Assembly (NCBI GenBank): GCA_045631075.1
Contig: JAZQUC010000039.1
Location: 1 to 28,845 of the forward strand
DNA from: Fimenecus sp045631075
Lineage (GTDB): Bacteria; Bacillota; Clostridia; Oscillospirales; Acutalibacteraceae
DNA: 28,845 nucleotides
Reading direction: 5' to 3'
Positions 22,543 through 28,845 of the stretch are shown piece after piece. Both the position numbers and the translations under genes were made by a program. Each line of letters begins with the position of its first letter. Position 1 is the first letter of the stretch. The notes under the pieces are model-generated. The model had not been told where the DNA came from. It worked only from the letters and a program-made list of their open reading frames with translations, and made no database searches.

Positions 22543-22583
22543 AAAAAGAAAAGAGTACACTTTCGTGCGACTTTTCTCTTTTT
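22543..22583 (-). terminator. Terminator-like hairpin beside the tRNA-Lys remnant
   Basis: AAAAAGAAAAGAGT (22543-22556) pairs imperfectly with ACTTTTCTCTTTTT (22570-22583). On the minus strand it lies directly after the CCA end of the truncated tRNA copy, in the same place as the real terminator behind the intact tRNA. It looks like part of a duplicated tRNA 3' region. Confidence 0.5.
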
Positions 22584-22605
22584 GGTGATCCACCGGAGAT
22601 TCGAA
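22583..22605 (-). pseudogene. Truncated copy of the tRNA-Lys 3' end
   Basis: 23 bases identical to 22764-22786, that is the CCA end, discriminator base, 3' acceptor strand and most of the T arm of the intact tRNA-Lys. The match stops abruptly at 22606. Such 3'-end copies are typical of integration into tRNA genes, but no integrase gene is present. Confidence 0.8.
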
Positions 22606-22709
22606 TTATAGTTTCACAATGCGAATGAGGTATTCGCATTGTGCTCTTCGCTAAAAACAGTCCACCGGACTGTTTTCTTAACGCTCAGACTCTCACGAGT
22701 TCGAATCTC
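22596..22709. repeat. 114-base element with tRNA T-arm inverted termini
   Basis: GAGATTCGAA (22596-22605) and its exact inverse TTCGAATCTC (22700-22709) bound the segment. Two strong hairpins lie inside: CACAATGCGAAT/ATTCGCATTGTG (22615-22643) and AAAACAGTCC/GGACTGTTTT (22654-22676). The left terminus belongs to the truncated tRNA-Lys copy. No coding capacity. Confidence 0.7.
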
Positions 22710-22728
22710 TACAACCTAATTTCTACAT

Positions 22729-22755
22729 AAAAAAAGACAGGTTAAACAACCTGTC
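22729..22755 (-). terminator. Terminator of tRNA-Lys
   Basis: GACAGGTT (22736-22743) pairs with AACCTGTC (22748-22755) around AAAC. Seven T follow on the minus strand (22735-22729). It starts eight bases after the tRNA CCA end. Confidence 0.9.
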
Positions 22756-22763
22756 TCTTTACT

Positions 22764-22839
22764 TGGTGATCCACCGGAGATTCGAACTCCGGACACCTTG
22801 ATTAAAAGTCAAGTGCTCTGCCAACTGAGCTAGTGGATC
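22764..22839 (-). tRNA. tRNA-Lys (anticodon TTT)
   Basis: 76 bases with the CCA end encoded. On the minus strand the acceptor arm is GATCCAC/GTGGATC, the D arm GCTC/GAGC, the anticodon stem CTTGA/TCAAG with loop CTTTTAA (anticodon TTT), and the T arm CGGAG/CTCCG around TTCGAAT. All arms pair fully. It lies downstream of secG on the same strand and has its own terminator. Confidence 0.98.
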
Positions 22840-22845
22840 ATATAT

Positions 22846-22863
22846 TCCCGATTAAAATCGGGA
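22846..22863 (-). other. Stem-loop between secG and tRNA-Lys
   Basis: TCCCGATT (22846-22853) and AATCGGGA (22856-22863) are exact inverse copies. No T-tract follows on the minus strand, so it may be an RNA processing site or a weak terminator instead of a standard one. Confidence 0.45.
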
Positions 22864-22874
22864 TAATTTTTAGT

Positions 22875-23123
22875 TTAAGCGAAAATCATTACTATTGAAG
22901 CAACAAGAACGATTACTAAGAATGCACCAGCAAAAATCTTTGTAAGGAATGCTTTCTTTGCTTCATCTGTTCTGCCCTTGTTCTTGCCGAAAAATGATTC
23001 AGAAGAACCACCTGAAATGGCACCGAGACCCTGCTCATTACCTTCCTGCATAAGAACGAAGAGAACGATTAAAACTGCTAACACAATAAGTGCTATACCG
23101 AAAACTATGTGATACCATGCCAT
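22875..23123 (-). CDS. secG: Preprotein translocase subunit SecG
   Basis: 82 residues with two membrane helices (about 4-25 and 59-81). The loop between them carries the conserved L-x-Q-E-G and GLGAISGGSSESFFGKNKGR motif, diagnostic for SecG. The protein assists SecYE and SecA in protein export. ATG 23123 is chosen over an upstream in-frame start because GGAGGT lies nine bases before it and the homologous part begins here. It has its own promoter at 23166-23194. tRNA-Lys follows 35 bases after the stop. Confidence 0.95.
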   Translation of the reverse strand: MAWYHIVFGIALIVLAVLIVLFVLMQEGNEQGLGAISGGSSESFFGKNKGRTDEAKKAFLTKIFAGAFLVIVLVASIVMIFA

Positions 23124-23165
23124 AACGTGTCTACCTCCAAACCGTGTATATTTCACAGCCTTGAT

Positions 23166-23194
23166 ATTCTATCACAACATTATAGAAAATGCAA
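23166..23194 (-). promoter_or_regulatory. Promoter of secG
   Basis: TTGCAT (23194-23189), a 17-base spacer and TAGAAT (23171-23166), giving a leader of about 35 bases. Confidence 0.72.
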
Positions 23195-23262
23195 GTGTTT
23201 TTTGAAAAAAAGTGGTATTTTTTTCAATGAATTTATATTTTTATATATCATATAATACTTTT

Positions 23263-23330
23263 GCAGACAGCAAACAGTTAATTTGCGTTTGCCAGACTGT
23301 CTGCACCGACCGTAATTCGCGGTCGGTTTT
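23263..23330. repeat. Palindromic cluster upstream of secG
   Basis: GCAGACAG (23263-23270) pairs with CTGTCTGC (23297-23304) with GCAAAC/GTTTGC nested inside. A second hairpin, ACCGACCG/CGGTCGGT (23305-23327), is followed by TTTT. With the REP copy at 23341 it forms a chain of three hairpins. The rest of the 23195-23391 gap is AT-rich without a gene. Confidence 0.7.
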
Positions 23331-23340
23331 GTTATATCAA

Positions 23341-23368
23341 ACGGGACGCTGTGGTCAGCGTCCCCTAC
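23341..23368. repeat. REP-like palindrome, copy A
   Basis: GGGACGCTG-TGGT-CAGCGTCCC followed by CTAC; a nine-base-pair perfect stem. It is identical to 24291-24318 over 28 bases and in the same orientation. It sits about 25 bases after the stop of the unknown gene at 23392. Confidence 0.92.
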
Positions 23369-23391
23369 AAATATTATTTATTATTTTTTAT

Positions 23392-24222
23392 CTATTTTTT
23401 ATTATCTACTAAAACTAACGTATCCGTTGTAACCCAATGGAACGCACCTGTGAACTTCCAATTTCCATCGATTACTTTTAATCTATAATCCAATTCTTGT
23501 TTTTCGTCACCGTTATATGACGTTATTGTGAAATCACATTCTGTGTTTGTATTTATATTTATGGTCATTTTATGGCTTTCCCACGGAATATCGTCACCTT
23601 CAAGTAAAAACGACATTCCATACATTTTTCCATTATGCATTACATAAAATCGGTCAATTATTTCGTCAAAGTCTTCACGGTCAAAGTACTTTCCAAACTC
23701 TTTTTTAAGTTCTTCAACAGATGTTATTTCAGTTGAATTCACTTCAAAGTATTCAATATCATCAATTATTGTTACATTATCCCAATCAACAATAAGATTA
23801 TTGTTAGGGCTCAACCACTCTGCATACAAATCATGAGCAGTTAAATACATCTGTTTTATTTGGTCTTCGGTCATAATATCTGCATACGAACTCGGGGATA
23901 CCCAATATTCAATTACCCTTATTTCTCCTTGGGAATTCAAATACAAAGAAAAATCTATATGGTCCTTCGTTGGCGAAATAATGTGTGCAACATAATCTGC
24001 ATATTTGCCGTCAAAATATACATCCTCAATTATGCAATCAGAATCAGGATACTCCCTTTCTATGTATTCTAACGCTGATTTTTTAGCAAGATTTAATGAA
24101 ATTGGATTACCAAAAAGTGAGTTTAAAAAAATTGTTACACCAAGCAAGCATACAATCAAGAATGGCACACCGATTACAATCAATGCGATTTTTGAAACTC
24201 TATCTGATGTTTTTTCTTTCAT
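23392..24222 (-). CDS. Membrane-anchored protein of unknown function
   Basis: 276 residues. A short basic N-terminus and one membrane helix (about 12-36) are followed by an extracytoplasmic acidic region. Residues 40-115 (AKKSALEYIEREYPDS and the following strands) resemble YfjL/DUF3139-type small secreted domains. Residues 165-270 resemble in outline the IseA-like fold reported for cell-wall hydrolase inhibitors (strands around GKMYGMSFLLEGDD). Both are weak, by-eye similarities. AAAGGTGG precedes the ATG, and the promoter at 24257-24285 is near consensus. The gene and its promoter lie exactly between two identical REP copies, suggesting an accessory cassette. Confidence 0.7.
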   Translation of the reverse strand: MKEKTSDRVSKIALIVIGVPFLIVCLLGVTIFLNSLFGNPISLNLAKKSALEYIEREYPDSDCIIEDVYFDGKYADYVAHIISPTKDHIDFSLYLNSQGEIRVIEYWVSPSSYADIMTEDQIKQMYLTAHDLYAEWLSPNNNLIVDWDNVTIIDDIEYFEVNSTEITSVEELKKEFGKYFDREDFDEIIDRFYVMHNGKMYGMSFLLEGDDIPWESHKMTININTNTECDFTITSYNGDEKQELDYRLKVIDGNWKFTGAFHWVTTDTLVLVDNKK

Positions 24223-24256
24223 AACAAAACCACCTTTTGATGTTTATTGTAATTTT

Positions 24257-24285
24257 AATATATCATATGCAGTAGGTTTTGTCAA
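24257..24285 (-). promoter_or_regulatory. Promoter of the unknown membrane-anchored protein
   Basis: Perfect TTGACA (24285-24280), a 17-base spacer and TATATT (24262-24257). The -35 box starts six bases from the REP copy. Confidence 0.85.
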
Positions 24286-24290
24286 TAAAA

Positions 24291-24318
24291 ACGGGACGCT
24301 GTGGTCAGCGTCCCCTAC
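24291..24318. repeat. REP-like palindrome, copy B (also likely terminator of the topoisomerase operon)
   Basis: Identical to 23341-23368. On the minus strand it follows the stop of the topoisomerase A gene by about 20 bases and is followed by GTTTTTATT, so the nine-base-pair stem can work as a rho-independent terminator. Confidence 0.9.
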
Positions 24319-24337
24319 ATTAATTATTCATTTTTCA

Positions 24338-26578
24338 TTAGAATGTAAGTTGTTCGCCTTGGTCTTCTGCACTAAGTATTGCGCCGTTTGCAGGAAGATT
24401 TTTTGTTCTGTAACGGCTTGGCTTTGCAAACTGTCCTTCCTTAAGGTCAGATACTTCTTCAACTCTGTGGCCTTTTTTAAGGCTCATTACAGCAACGCCC
24501 TGACTATCCTTTGTTGTCTTTGCAGAGATTGCACCTGAATTAAAGAGAAGATATCTGCCCGCACTTGACTTCATAACAAGCTCCTTGTCTTCCTGTACAT
24601 AAATTGCACTTACAATCGGACTCTTGTCGGAATAAGCCTTAATAAGCTTTTTACGATTCTGTTTTGTTTCATAAGCAGAGATGTCAACCTTTGCTACCTT
24701 ACCATTCTGGAAGAAGAAAAGCATATAGCCTTTATATTCTTTAACAACAGCCATTGAAATTGCTGTTTCGCCTTCTTCCATTTGAAGCTTTGAACCAACG
24801 AAATCACCGAGCACACTTGCCTTTGTATCGTCAAATTCACAAGCACGTGACTTATAAACCTGACACTTATTAGTAAAGAAAAGAAGCTCAACGCTGTTTG
24901 TAGTCTCAACAGTCATTGTGATTTCATCATTTTCCTTAAGCTTATGCTCACCACTCATACGAAGTGACAAAGGAGTGATTTTCTTAAAATAACCTTCCTT
25001 TGTGAAGAAAAGTGTAACAGGATAATCAGGAATTTCTTCGATATTTTCTTCTGCTTCACTGATTTCCTGTGCATAGATAATTTCTGTGCGTCTGTCCTTA
25101 CCGTATTTATCGATAATCTGATTAAGCTCACCGACGATAATTTTCTTAACCCTTGCTTTGCTTGAAAGGATATCTTCCATATCCTCAATCTGCTTTTTAA
25201 GGTCTTCAATATCGTCAAGACGCTTAAGAATATATTCTCTGTTCAAATGGCGAAGCTTGATTTCAGCAACGTATTCAGCCTGAATTTTATCAATACCAAA
25301 GCCAATCATCAAGTTAGGTACAACTTCTGCTTCTTCTTCAGTTTCACGAACAATTTTAATTGCCTTGTCAATATCGAGAAGAATTTTTTGAAGACCTAAC
25401 AAGAGATGTAATTTATCCTTTGCCTTTGTCAAATCAAAGTAAACTCGTCTGTTGACACATTCTGTACGGAATGCAATCCACTCTGTAAGCAAGTCAGCAA
25501 CGCCCAACACCTGTGGCACACCGGCTATAAGCACATTGAAATTACATGAGAATGTGTCCTCAAGTGTAGTCATTTTATAAAGCTTTGCCATAAGCTTTTC
25601 AACATCTGTACCACGCTTTAAGTCGATTGTGATTTTAAGACCTTTTTTATCTGTTTCGTCACGGATATCGCTGATTTCACGGATAGCATTTGCCTTTACT
25701 CGTTCAATCACCTTATCGATAATTGCTTCTGCAGTTGTTGTTGGTGGAATTTCAGTAATATCAATACAGTTATTAGCCTTGTCATATTCGTATTTTGCTC
25801 TTACCTTAAAGCCACCACGACCTGTACGGAAAATCTCATTCATCTGATTCTGGTCGTAAATAATTTTACCACCACCGATAAAATCAGGTGCTTTAAGTGT
25901 TTCTGTTATATCAAAATCAGGATTTTTAATAAGTCCGATTGTTGTTTCACAGATTTCACGAAGATTGAATGAACAGATTGATGATGCCATACCAACAGCA
26001 ATACCTGTATTTGAGTTTACAAGAATTGATGGGAATGATACAGGCAAAAGTGTAGGCTCCTGCATTGTAGCATCGTAGTTGTCAACAAAATCAACTGTAT
26101 CCTTATCGATATCCTTGAAAAGTTCAGCTGAAATTGATTCAAGCTTTGCTTCAGTATAACGAGATGCAGCAAAAGCCATATTCTTTGAATATGCTTTACC
26201 GAAGTTACCCTTTGAGTCAACATAAGGATGCAACAAACTCTCATTACCACGAGAAAGACGCACCATTGTTTCGTAAATTGCTGCGTCACCGTGAGGGTTT
26301 AATTGCATTGTACGACCAACGATATTTGCTGATTTTACTCTTGCACCATTGAGAAGTCCCATCTTATACATTGTATAGAGAAGCTTTCTGTGAGATGGTT
26401 TAAGACCGTCAATTTCAGGAATTGCACGGGACACGATAACACTCATAGCGTACGGCATAAAATTTGTTTCAAGTGTTTCTGTAATATTCTGTGTAACAAC
26501 CTCACCTGCACCGATTATGTGAGCATTCAGTTGCTCTTCAGTGATTTCAGCTTCAATTGGTTTCTTTTTTCGAGCCAT
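24338..26578 (-). CDS. Type IIA DNA topoisomerase subunit A (GyrA/ParC-like, divergent)
   Basis: 746 residues. The breakage-reunion domain has the catalytic tyrosine Tyr141 in AASRYTEAKL, preceded by NPHGDAAIYET, and a coiled-coil section near 450-490. The C-terminal part (about 510-746) is beta-propeller-like. The gyrase-specific QRRGGKG box is not visible, which favours topoisomerase IV-like decatenation over supercoiling. At the positions of E. coli GyrA Ser83 and Asp87 it has Ala99 and Glu103, so it lacks the serine used for quinolone binding. AAGGAG lies about ten bases before the ATG. It is the second gene of a pair with the B subunit, from which it is separated by a 134-base MITE-like element. 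It is unlikely to be the cell's only type II enzyme. Confidence 0.88.
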   Translation of the reverse strand: MARKKKPIEAEITEEQLNAHIIGAGEVVTQNITETLETNFMPYAMSVIVSRAIPEIDGLKPSHRKLLYTMYKMGLLNGARVKSANIVGRTMQLNPHGDAAIYETMVRLSRGNESLLHPYVDSKGNFGKAYSKNMAFAASRYTEAKLESISAELFKDIDKDTVDFVDNYDATMQEPTLLPVSFPSILVNSNTGIAVGMASSICSFNLREICETTIGLIKNPDFDITETLKAPDFIGGGKIIYDQNQMNEIFRTGRGGFKVRAKYEYDKANNCIDITEIPPTTTAEAIIDKVIERVKANAIREISDIRDETDKKGLKITIDLKRGTDVEKLMAKLYKMTTLEDTFSCNFNVLIAGVPQVLGVADLLTEWIAFRTECVNRRVYFDLTKAKDKLHLLLGLQKILLDIDKAIKIVRETEEEAEVVPNLMIGFGIDKIQAEYVAEIKLRHLNREYILKRLDDIEDLKKQIEDMEDILSSKARVKKIIVGELNQIIDKYGKDRRTEIIYAQEISEAEENIEEIPDYPVTLFFTKEGYFKKITPLSLRMSGEHKLKENDEITMTVETTNSVELLFFTNKCQVYKSRACEFDDTKASVLGDFVGSKLQMEEGETAISMAVVKEYKGYMLFFFQNGKVAKVDISAYETKQNRKKLIKAYSDKSPIVSAIYVQEDKELVMKSSAGRYLLFNSGAISAKTTKDSQGVAVMSLKKGHRVEEVSDLKEGQFAKPSRYRTKNLPANGAILSAEDQGEQLTF

Positions 26579-26606
26579 AAATTTTTACTCCTTGTTAGGA
26601 TTTTTC

Positions 26607-26740
26607 GGCTTCTCCTTGAGGAGAAGCTGTCGAGCGTATGCGAGACTGATGAGGTGTAGGATACATAGTATCCGTCATTCAAAATTCCACCTCATCCGTC
26701 ACTCGTTACACTCGTGCCACCTTCCCCACAAGGGGAAGGC
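26607..26740. repeat. 134-base MITE-like element inside the topoisomerase operon
   Basis: The ends are imperfect inverted repeats of about 50 bases: GGCTTCTCCTTGAGGAGAAGC on the left (26607-26627, itself a hairpin, split here only by description) and CCTTCCCCACAAGGGGAAGG on the right (26720-26739). GATGAGGTG and CACCTCATC pair toward the centre, around GGATAC/GTATCC. It fills the space between the stop of the B gene and the ribosome binding site of the A gene. Confidence 0.8.
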
Positions 26741-26745
26741 AAAAC

Positions 26746-28731
26746 TTATGATATATCTGCAAGGTCAATATATAAATGACCGTTTTCTGCGATAAAATCT
26801 TTTCTGCCCTGCAAATCATCACCCATAAACAATTCAAATCTTTCGTCCATAAGTGTTTCTATATTTTCAGGTTCAACTTTAATAAGTCTTCTTGTTTTTG
26901 GGTTCATTGTTGTAAGCCACATCATATCTGCATCGTTTTCACCAAGACCCTTTGAACGCTGAACGGTATATTTCGCATTACCAATTTCAGCTAAAACATC
27001 TGCTTTTTCCTTTTCAGTATAGCAGAAATATGTCTGGTCTTTACTACGAATTTCATAAAGTGGTGATTCAGCAATAAACACCTTGCCTTCACGGATAATT
27101 GTAGGCATAAGACGATGAATCATAGTAAGCAAAAGTGTTCTGATATGGAAACCGTCAACGTCGGCGTCGGTACAGATGATAACTTTATTCCATCTTAAAT
27201 CGTCAATGTTGAATGAAGAAACTTCTTTACTCTTTTTAGAGTTTACTTCAACACCACAGCCAAGAACCTTTATAAGGTCAACGATAATGTCACTCTTAAA
27301 AATCTTGTCATATTCGCTCTTAAGACAGTTAAGAATCTTACCACGAACAGGGATAATTGCTTGGAATGATGAGTCACGAGCCTGTTTACAAGCACCAAGA
27401 GCAGAGTCACCTTCCACTATGAAGATTTCTCGTTCATTTACGTCACGACTACGACAGTCAACGAACTTTTCAACACGAGAAGTCATATCATTACTTGACT
27501 GTAATGTCTTTTTAATGTTGATTCGTGTGCTTTCAGCCTTGATTCTTGAACGCATATTGATGAGAATCTGGTTTGTAATCTTTTCTGCATCAAGTTTGTT
27601 TTCAAGGAAGTAAACTTCAAGTTGCTGACGGAAGAAATCTGTCATTGCTTCCTGAATAAATTTATTTGTAATTGACTTTTTAGTCTGATTTTCGTAAGAA
27701 GTCTGTGTTGAGAATGAAGAAACAACAAAAATCAAGCAATCTTCAACGTCCTGATAGTTGATTTTAGCATCACTCTTAACATATTTACCGTTTGTTTTAA
27801 GATAATTATCCACCTGATAAACGAAAGCATTTCTAAATGCTTTTTCAGGTGCACCACCATGCTCAAGGAAGCTTGAGTTATGATAATATTCCTTAAGCTG
27901 AACTTTGTTTGAGAAGCAAAGAGATGCAGTAATCTTTACACGATAGTCTTTCTTATCTTCACGGTCACGACCAACTCTTTCAGTTGACCAATACTGTACA
28001 GATGACATTTCCGTACCGTTTGCAACCTCTTTTACATAGTCTGTGATACCGTTTTCATAAACATATTCATATGTTTCAAATGAATTGCCTGAAATCTGGT
28101 CCTTGAGTATAAATTTAACACCTGCATTTACAACAGACTGCTTTTTGATTGTTTCCTGAAAATATGAAAGCGGAATATTGATATCTGTGAAAACCTTAAG
28201 GTCAGGCTTCCAACGGATTCGAGAGCCTGTATCCTTTTTATTATATGGCTCCTTAATCATATCCCCTGCAATTTCACCCTTTTCAAAGTGAAGAAGATAT
28301 TTAAATCCACCTGTGTGAATTTCAGCATCCATATATTCAGATGCGTATTGAGTTGCACAAAGGCCAAGACCGTTAAGACCTAATGAAAACACATAGTTGC
28401 CACCGTCGTTGGTACCAAATAAACCACCGGCATACATTTCACAGAAAACAAGCTCCCAGTTATAACAGCCTTCATTTTTATTATAGTCAACAGGAATACC
28501 TCGACCAAAGTCCTGCACCTCGATTGAGCCATCAAGGAAACGAGTTACAACGATTTTGTCACCATAGCCTTCTCTTGCTTCGTCAATTGAGTTTGAAAGA
28601 ATTTCAAAAACAGCGTGCTGACAACCGTCAATGCCGTCAGAACCGAAGATAACACCGGGACGCTTACGAACTCGGTCAGCACCCTTAAGTTGAGATATAC
28701 TTTCATTACCGTAAGATGGTTTCTTTGCCAT
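26746..28731 (-). CDS. Type IIA DNA topoisomerase subunit B (GyrB/ParE-like, divergent)
   Basis: 661 residues from ATG 28731 (AAGGAG about ten bases upstream; a longer frame starts at a TTG without a binding site). The GHKL ATPase has FEILSNSIDEA with catalytic Glu43 and Asn47, DFGRGIP where the family has DNGRGIP, and GLNGLGLCATQYAS where it has GLHGVGASVVNALS. The QTK switch loop is present (QTKKS). The TOPRIM domain has EGDSALGACKQARD for the usual EGDSAGGSA, PVRGKILN, and the metal motif DADVDGFHIR. ATP and Mg2+ residues are largely kept, so the enzyme should be active, but glycine-rich loops deviate. It partners the A subunit downstream. By context it is a second, topoisomerase IV-like enzyme. 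Confidence 0.88.
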   Translation of the reverse strand: MAKKPSYGNESISQLKGADRVRKRPGVIFGSDGIDGCQHAVFEILSNSIDEAREGYGDKIVVTRFLDGSIEVQDFGRGIPVDYNKNEGCYNWELVFCEMYAGGLFGTNDGGNYVFSLGLNGLGLCATQYASEYMDAEIHTGGFKYLLHFEKGEIAGDMIKEPYNKKDTGSRIRWKPDLKVFTDINIPLSYFQETIKKQSVVNAGVKFILKDQISGNSFETYEYVYENGITDYVKEVANGTEMSSVQYWSTERVGRDREDKKDYRVKITASLCFSNKVQLKEYYHNSSFLEHGGAPEKAFRNAFVYQVDNYLKTNGKYVKSDAKINYQDVEDCLIFVVSSFSTQTSYENQTKKSITNKFIQEAMTDFFRQQLEVYFLENKLDAEKITNQILINMRSRIKAESTRINIKKTLQSSNDMTSRVEKFVDCRSRDVNEREIFIVEGDSALGACKQARDSSFQAIIPVRGKILNCLKSEYDKIFKSDIIVDLIKVLGCGVEVNSKKSKEVSSFNIDDLRWNKVIICTDADVDGFHIRTLLLTMIHRLMPTIIREGKVFIAESPLYEIRSKDQTYFCYTEKEKADVLAEIGNAKYTVQRSKGLGENDADMMWLTTMNPKTRRLIKVEPENIETLMDERFELFMGDDLQGRKDFIAENGHLYIDLADIS

Positions 28732-28777
28732 AAGATTTTTACTCCTTAATAGGAAAATGTTGTGGTTATTCGACAAA

Positions 28778-28810
28778 CCCCTCAGTCTGCTTCGCAGACA
28801 TCTCCCCTTT
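28778..28810. repeat. Fragment of a dispersed palindromic repeat
   Basis: CCTCAGTCTGCTTCGCAGAC at 28780-28799 contains the perfect hairpin arm GTCTGC/GCAGAC and matches the segment at 22372-22391 of the 184-base element with one difference. It lies in the leader of the topoisomerase operon; the window ends 35 bases further on. Confidence 0.65.
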
Positions 28811-28845
28811 CATGGGAACCAAGTATAAAATTAAACCACCAAATA

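Noticed and set aside
22312..22611. 99-codon plus-strand frame
   Set aside because: It crosses the 184-base palindromic element, the hairpin and the tRNA remnant; it has no ribosome binding site and an Arg/Pro-rich composition typical of repeat DNA.
22875..23156. Longer SecG with 11 extra N-terminal residues
   Set aside because: The extra residues are not SecG-like and include the ribosome binding site of ATG 23123.
23305..23330. Terminator of a plus-strand gene
   Set aside because: The hairpin with TTTT looks like one, but no plus-strand gene ends nearby; it is treated as part of a repeat cluster.
24338..26578. Calling the topoisomerase pair gyrA/gyrB
   Set aside because: No gyrase box is visible and several conserved loops deviate, so only the family-level name is supported.
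26746..28776. Topoisomerase B start at TTG 28776
   Set aside because: It has no ribosome binding site and the extra residues are unrelated to the family; AAGGAG supports ATG 28731.

Overview
The window comes from a low-GC, endospore-forming Gram-positive bacterium of the class Clostridia, most likely Oscillospiraceae/Ruminococcus-like. The pointers are a complete spoIIAA-spoIIAB-sigF operon, consensus-like -35/-10 promoters, AT-rich intergenic DNA, strong GGAGG-type ribosome binding sites, several Cys-lipoproteins and many small palindromic repeats of the kind common in gut Clostridia. I cannot name the species.

Positions 1-166 are not natural: an 82-base genomic stretch, an 84-base DNBSEQ/MGI library adapter with a 10-base barcode, then the same 82 bases again. 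Real sequence starts at 167, inside the 3' part of a class III aminotransferase gene. It is followed by a tandem class II aldolase-like gene (894-2114). A bidirectional terminator separates this from a minus-strand SPFH/band-7 gene (2188-2985), which has a consensus promoter and a leader that looks like a complete yybP-ykoY (Mn2+) riboswitch with its terminator. Next on the minus strand come a YczE-like membrane protein, a REP-associated (RAYT) transposase, and an overlapping operon of orphan solute-binding lipoprotein, VanZ-like protein and DUF1015 protein.

The plus strand then carries the spoIIA operon (forespore sigma-F, its anti-sigma factor and the antagonist) and a large DUF5696-like lipoprotein. 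From 12.1 to 17.6 kb the minus strand encodes a zinc-ribbon/pseudokinase/PASTA protein, an overlapping set made of a DtxR-type metalloregulator and two flavoproteins (COG2081 and COG2509), and an XRE regulator. The XRE gene is divergent from an alpha/beta hydrolase-SGNH hydrolase pair, and one palindrome overlaps both -35 boxes.

From 19.4 kb to the end all genes are on the minus strand: a beta-lactamase-fold serine hydrolase lipoprotein, a FAD/Rieske oxidoreductase, tRNA-Lys(TTT), secG, an unknown membrane-anchored protein flanked by two identical REP copies, and a divergent type IIA topoisomerase pair whose B and A genes are separated by a small MITE-like element.

The non-coding part is rich. 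At least three families of small palindromic elements occur (REP-like, a 184-base composite element, a 134-base MITE-like element), and a RAYT transposase carries two copies of the REP sequence inside its own reading frame. A duplicated 3' end of tRNA-Lys lies next to an inverted-repeat element built on the T-arm sequence. The best candidates for new biology are the Mn2+-riboswitch-controlled SPFH gene, the RAYT/REP network and the tRNA-derived element.
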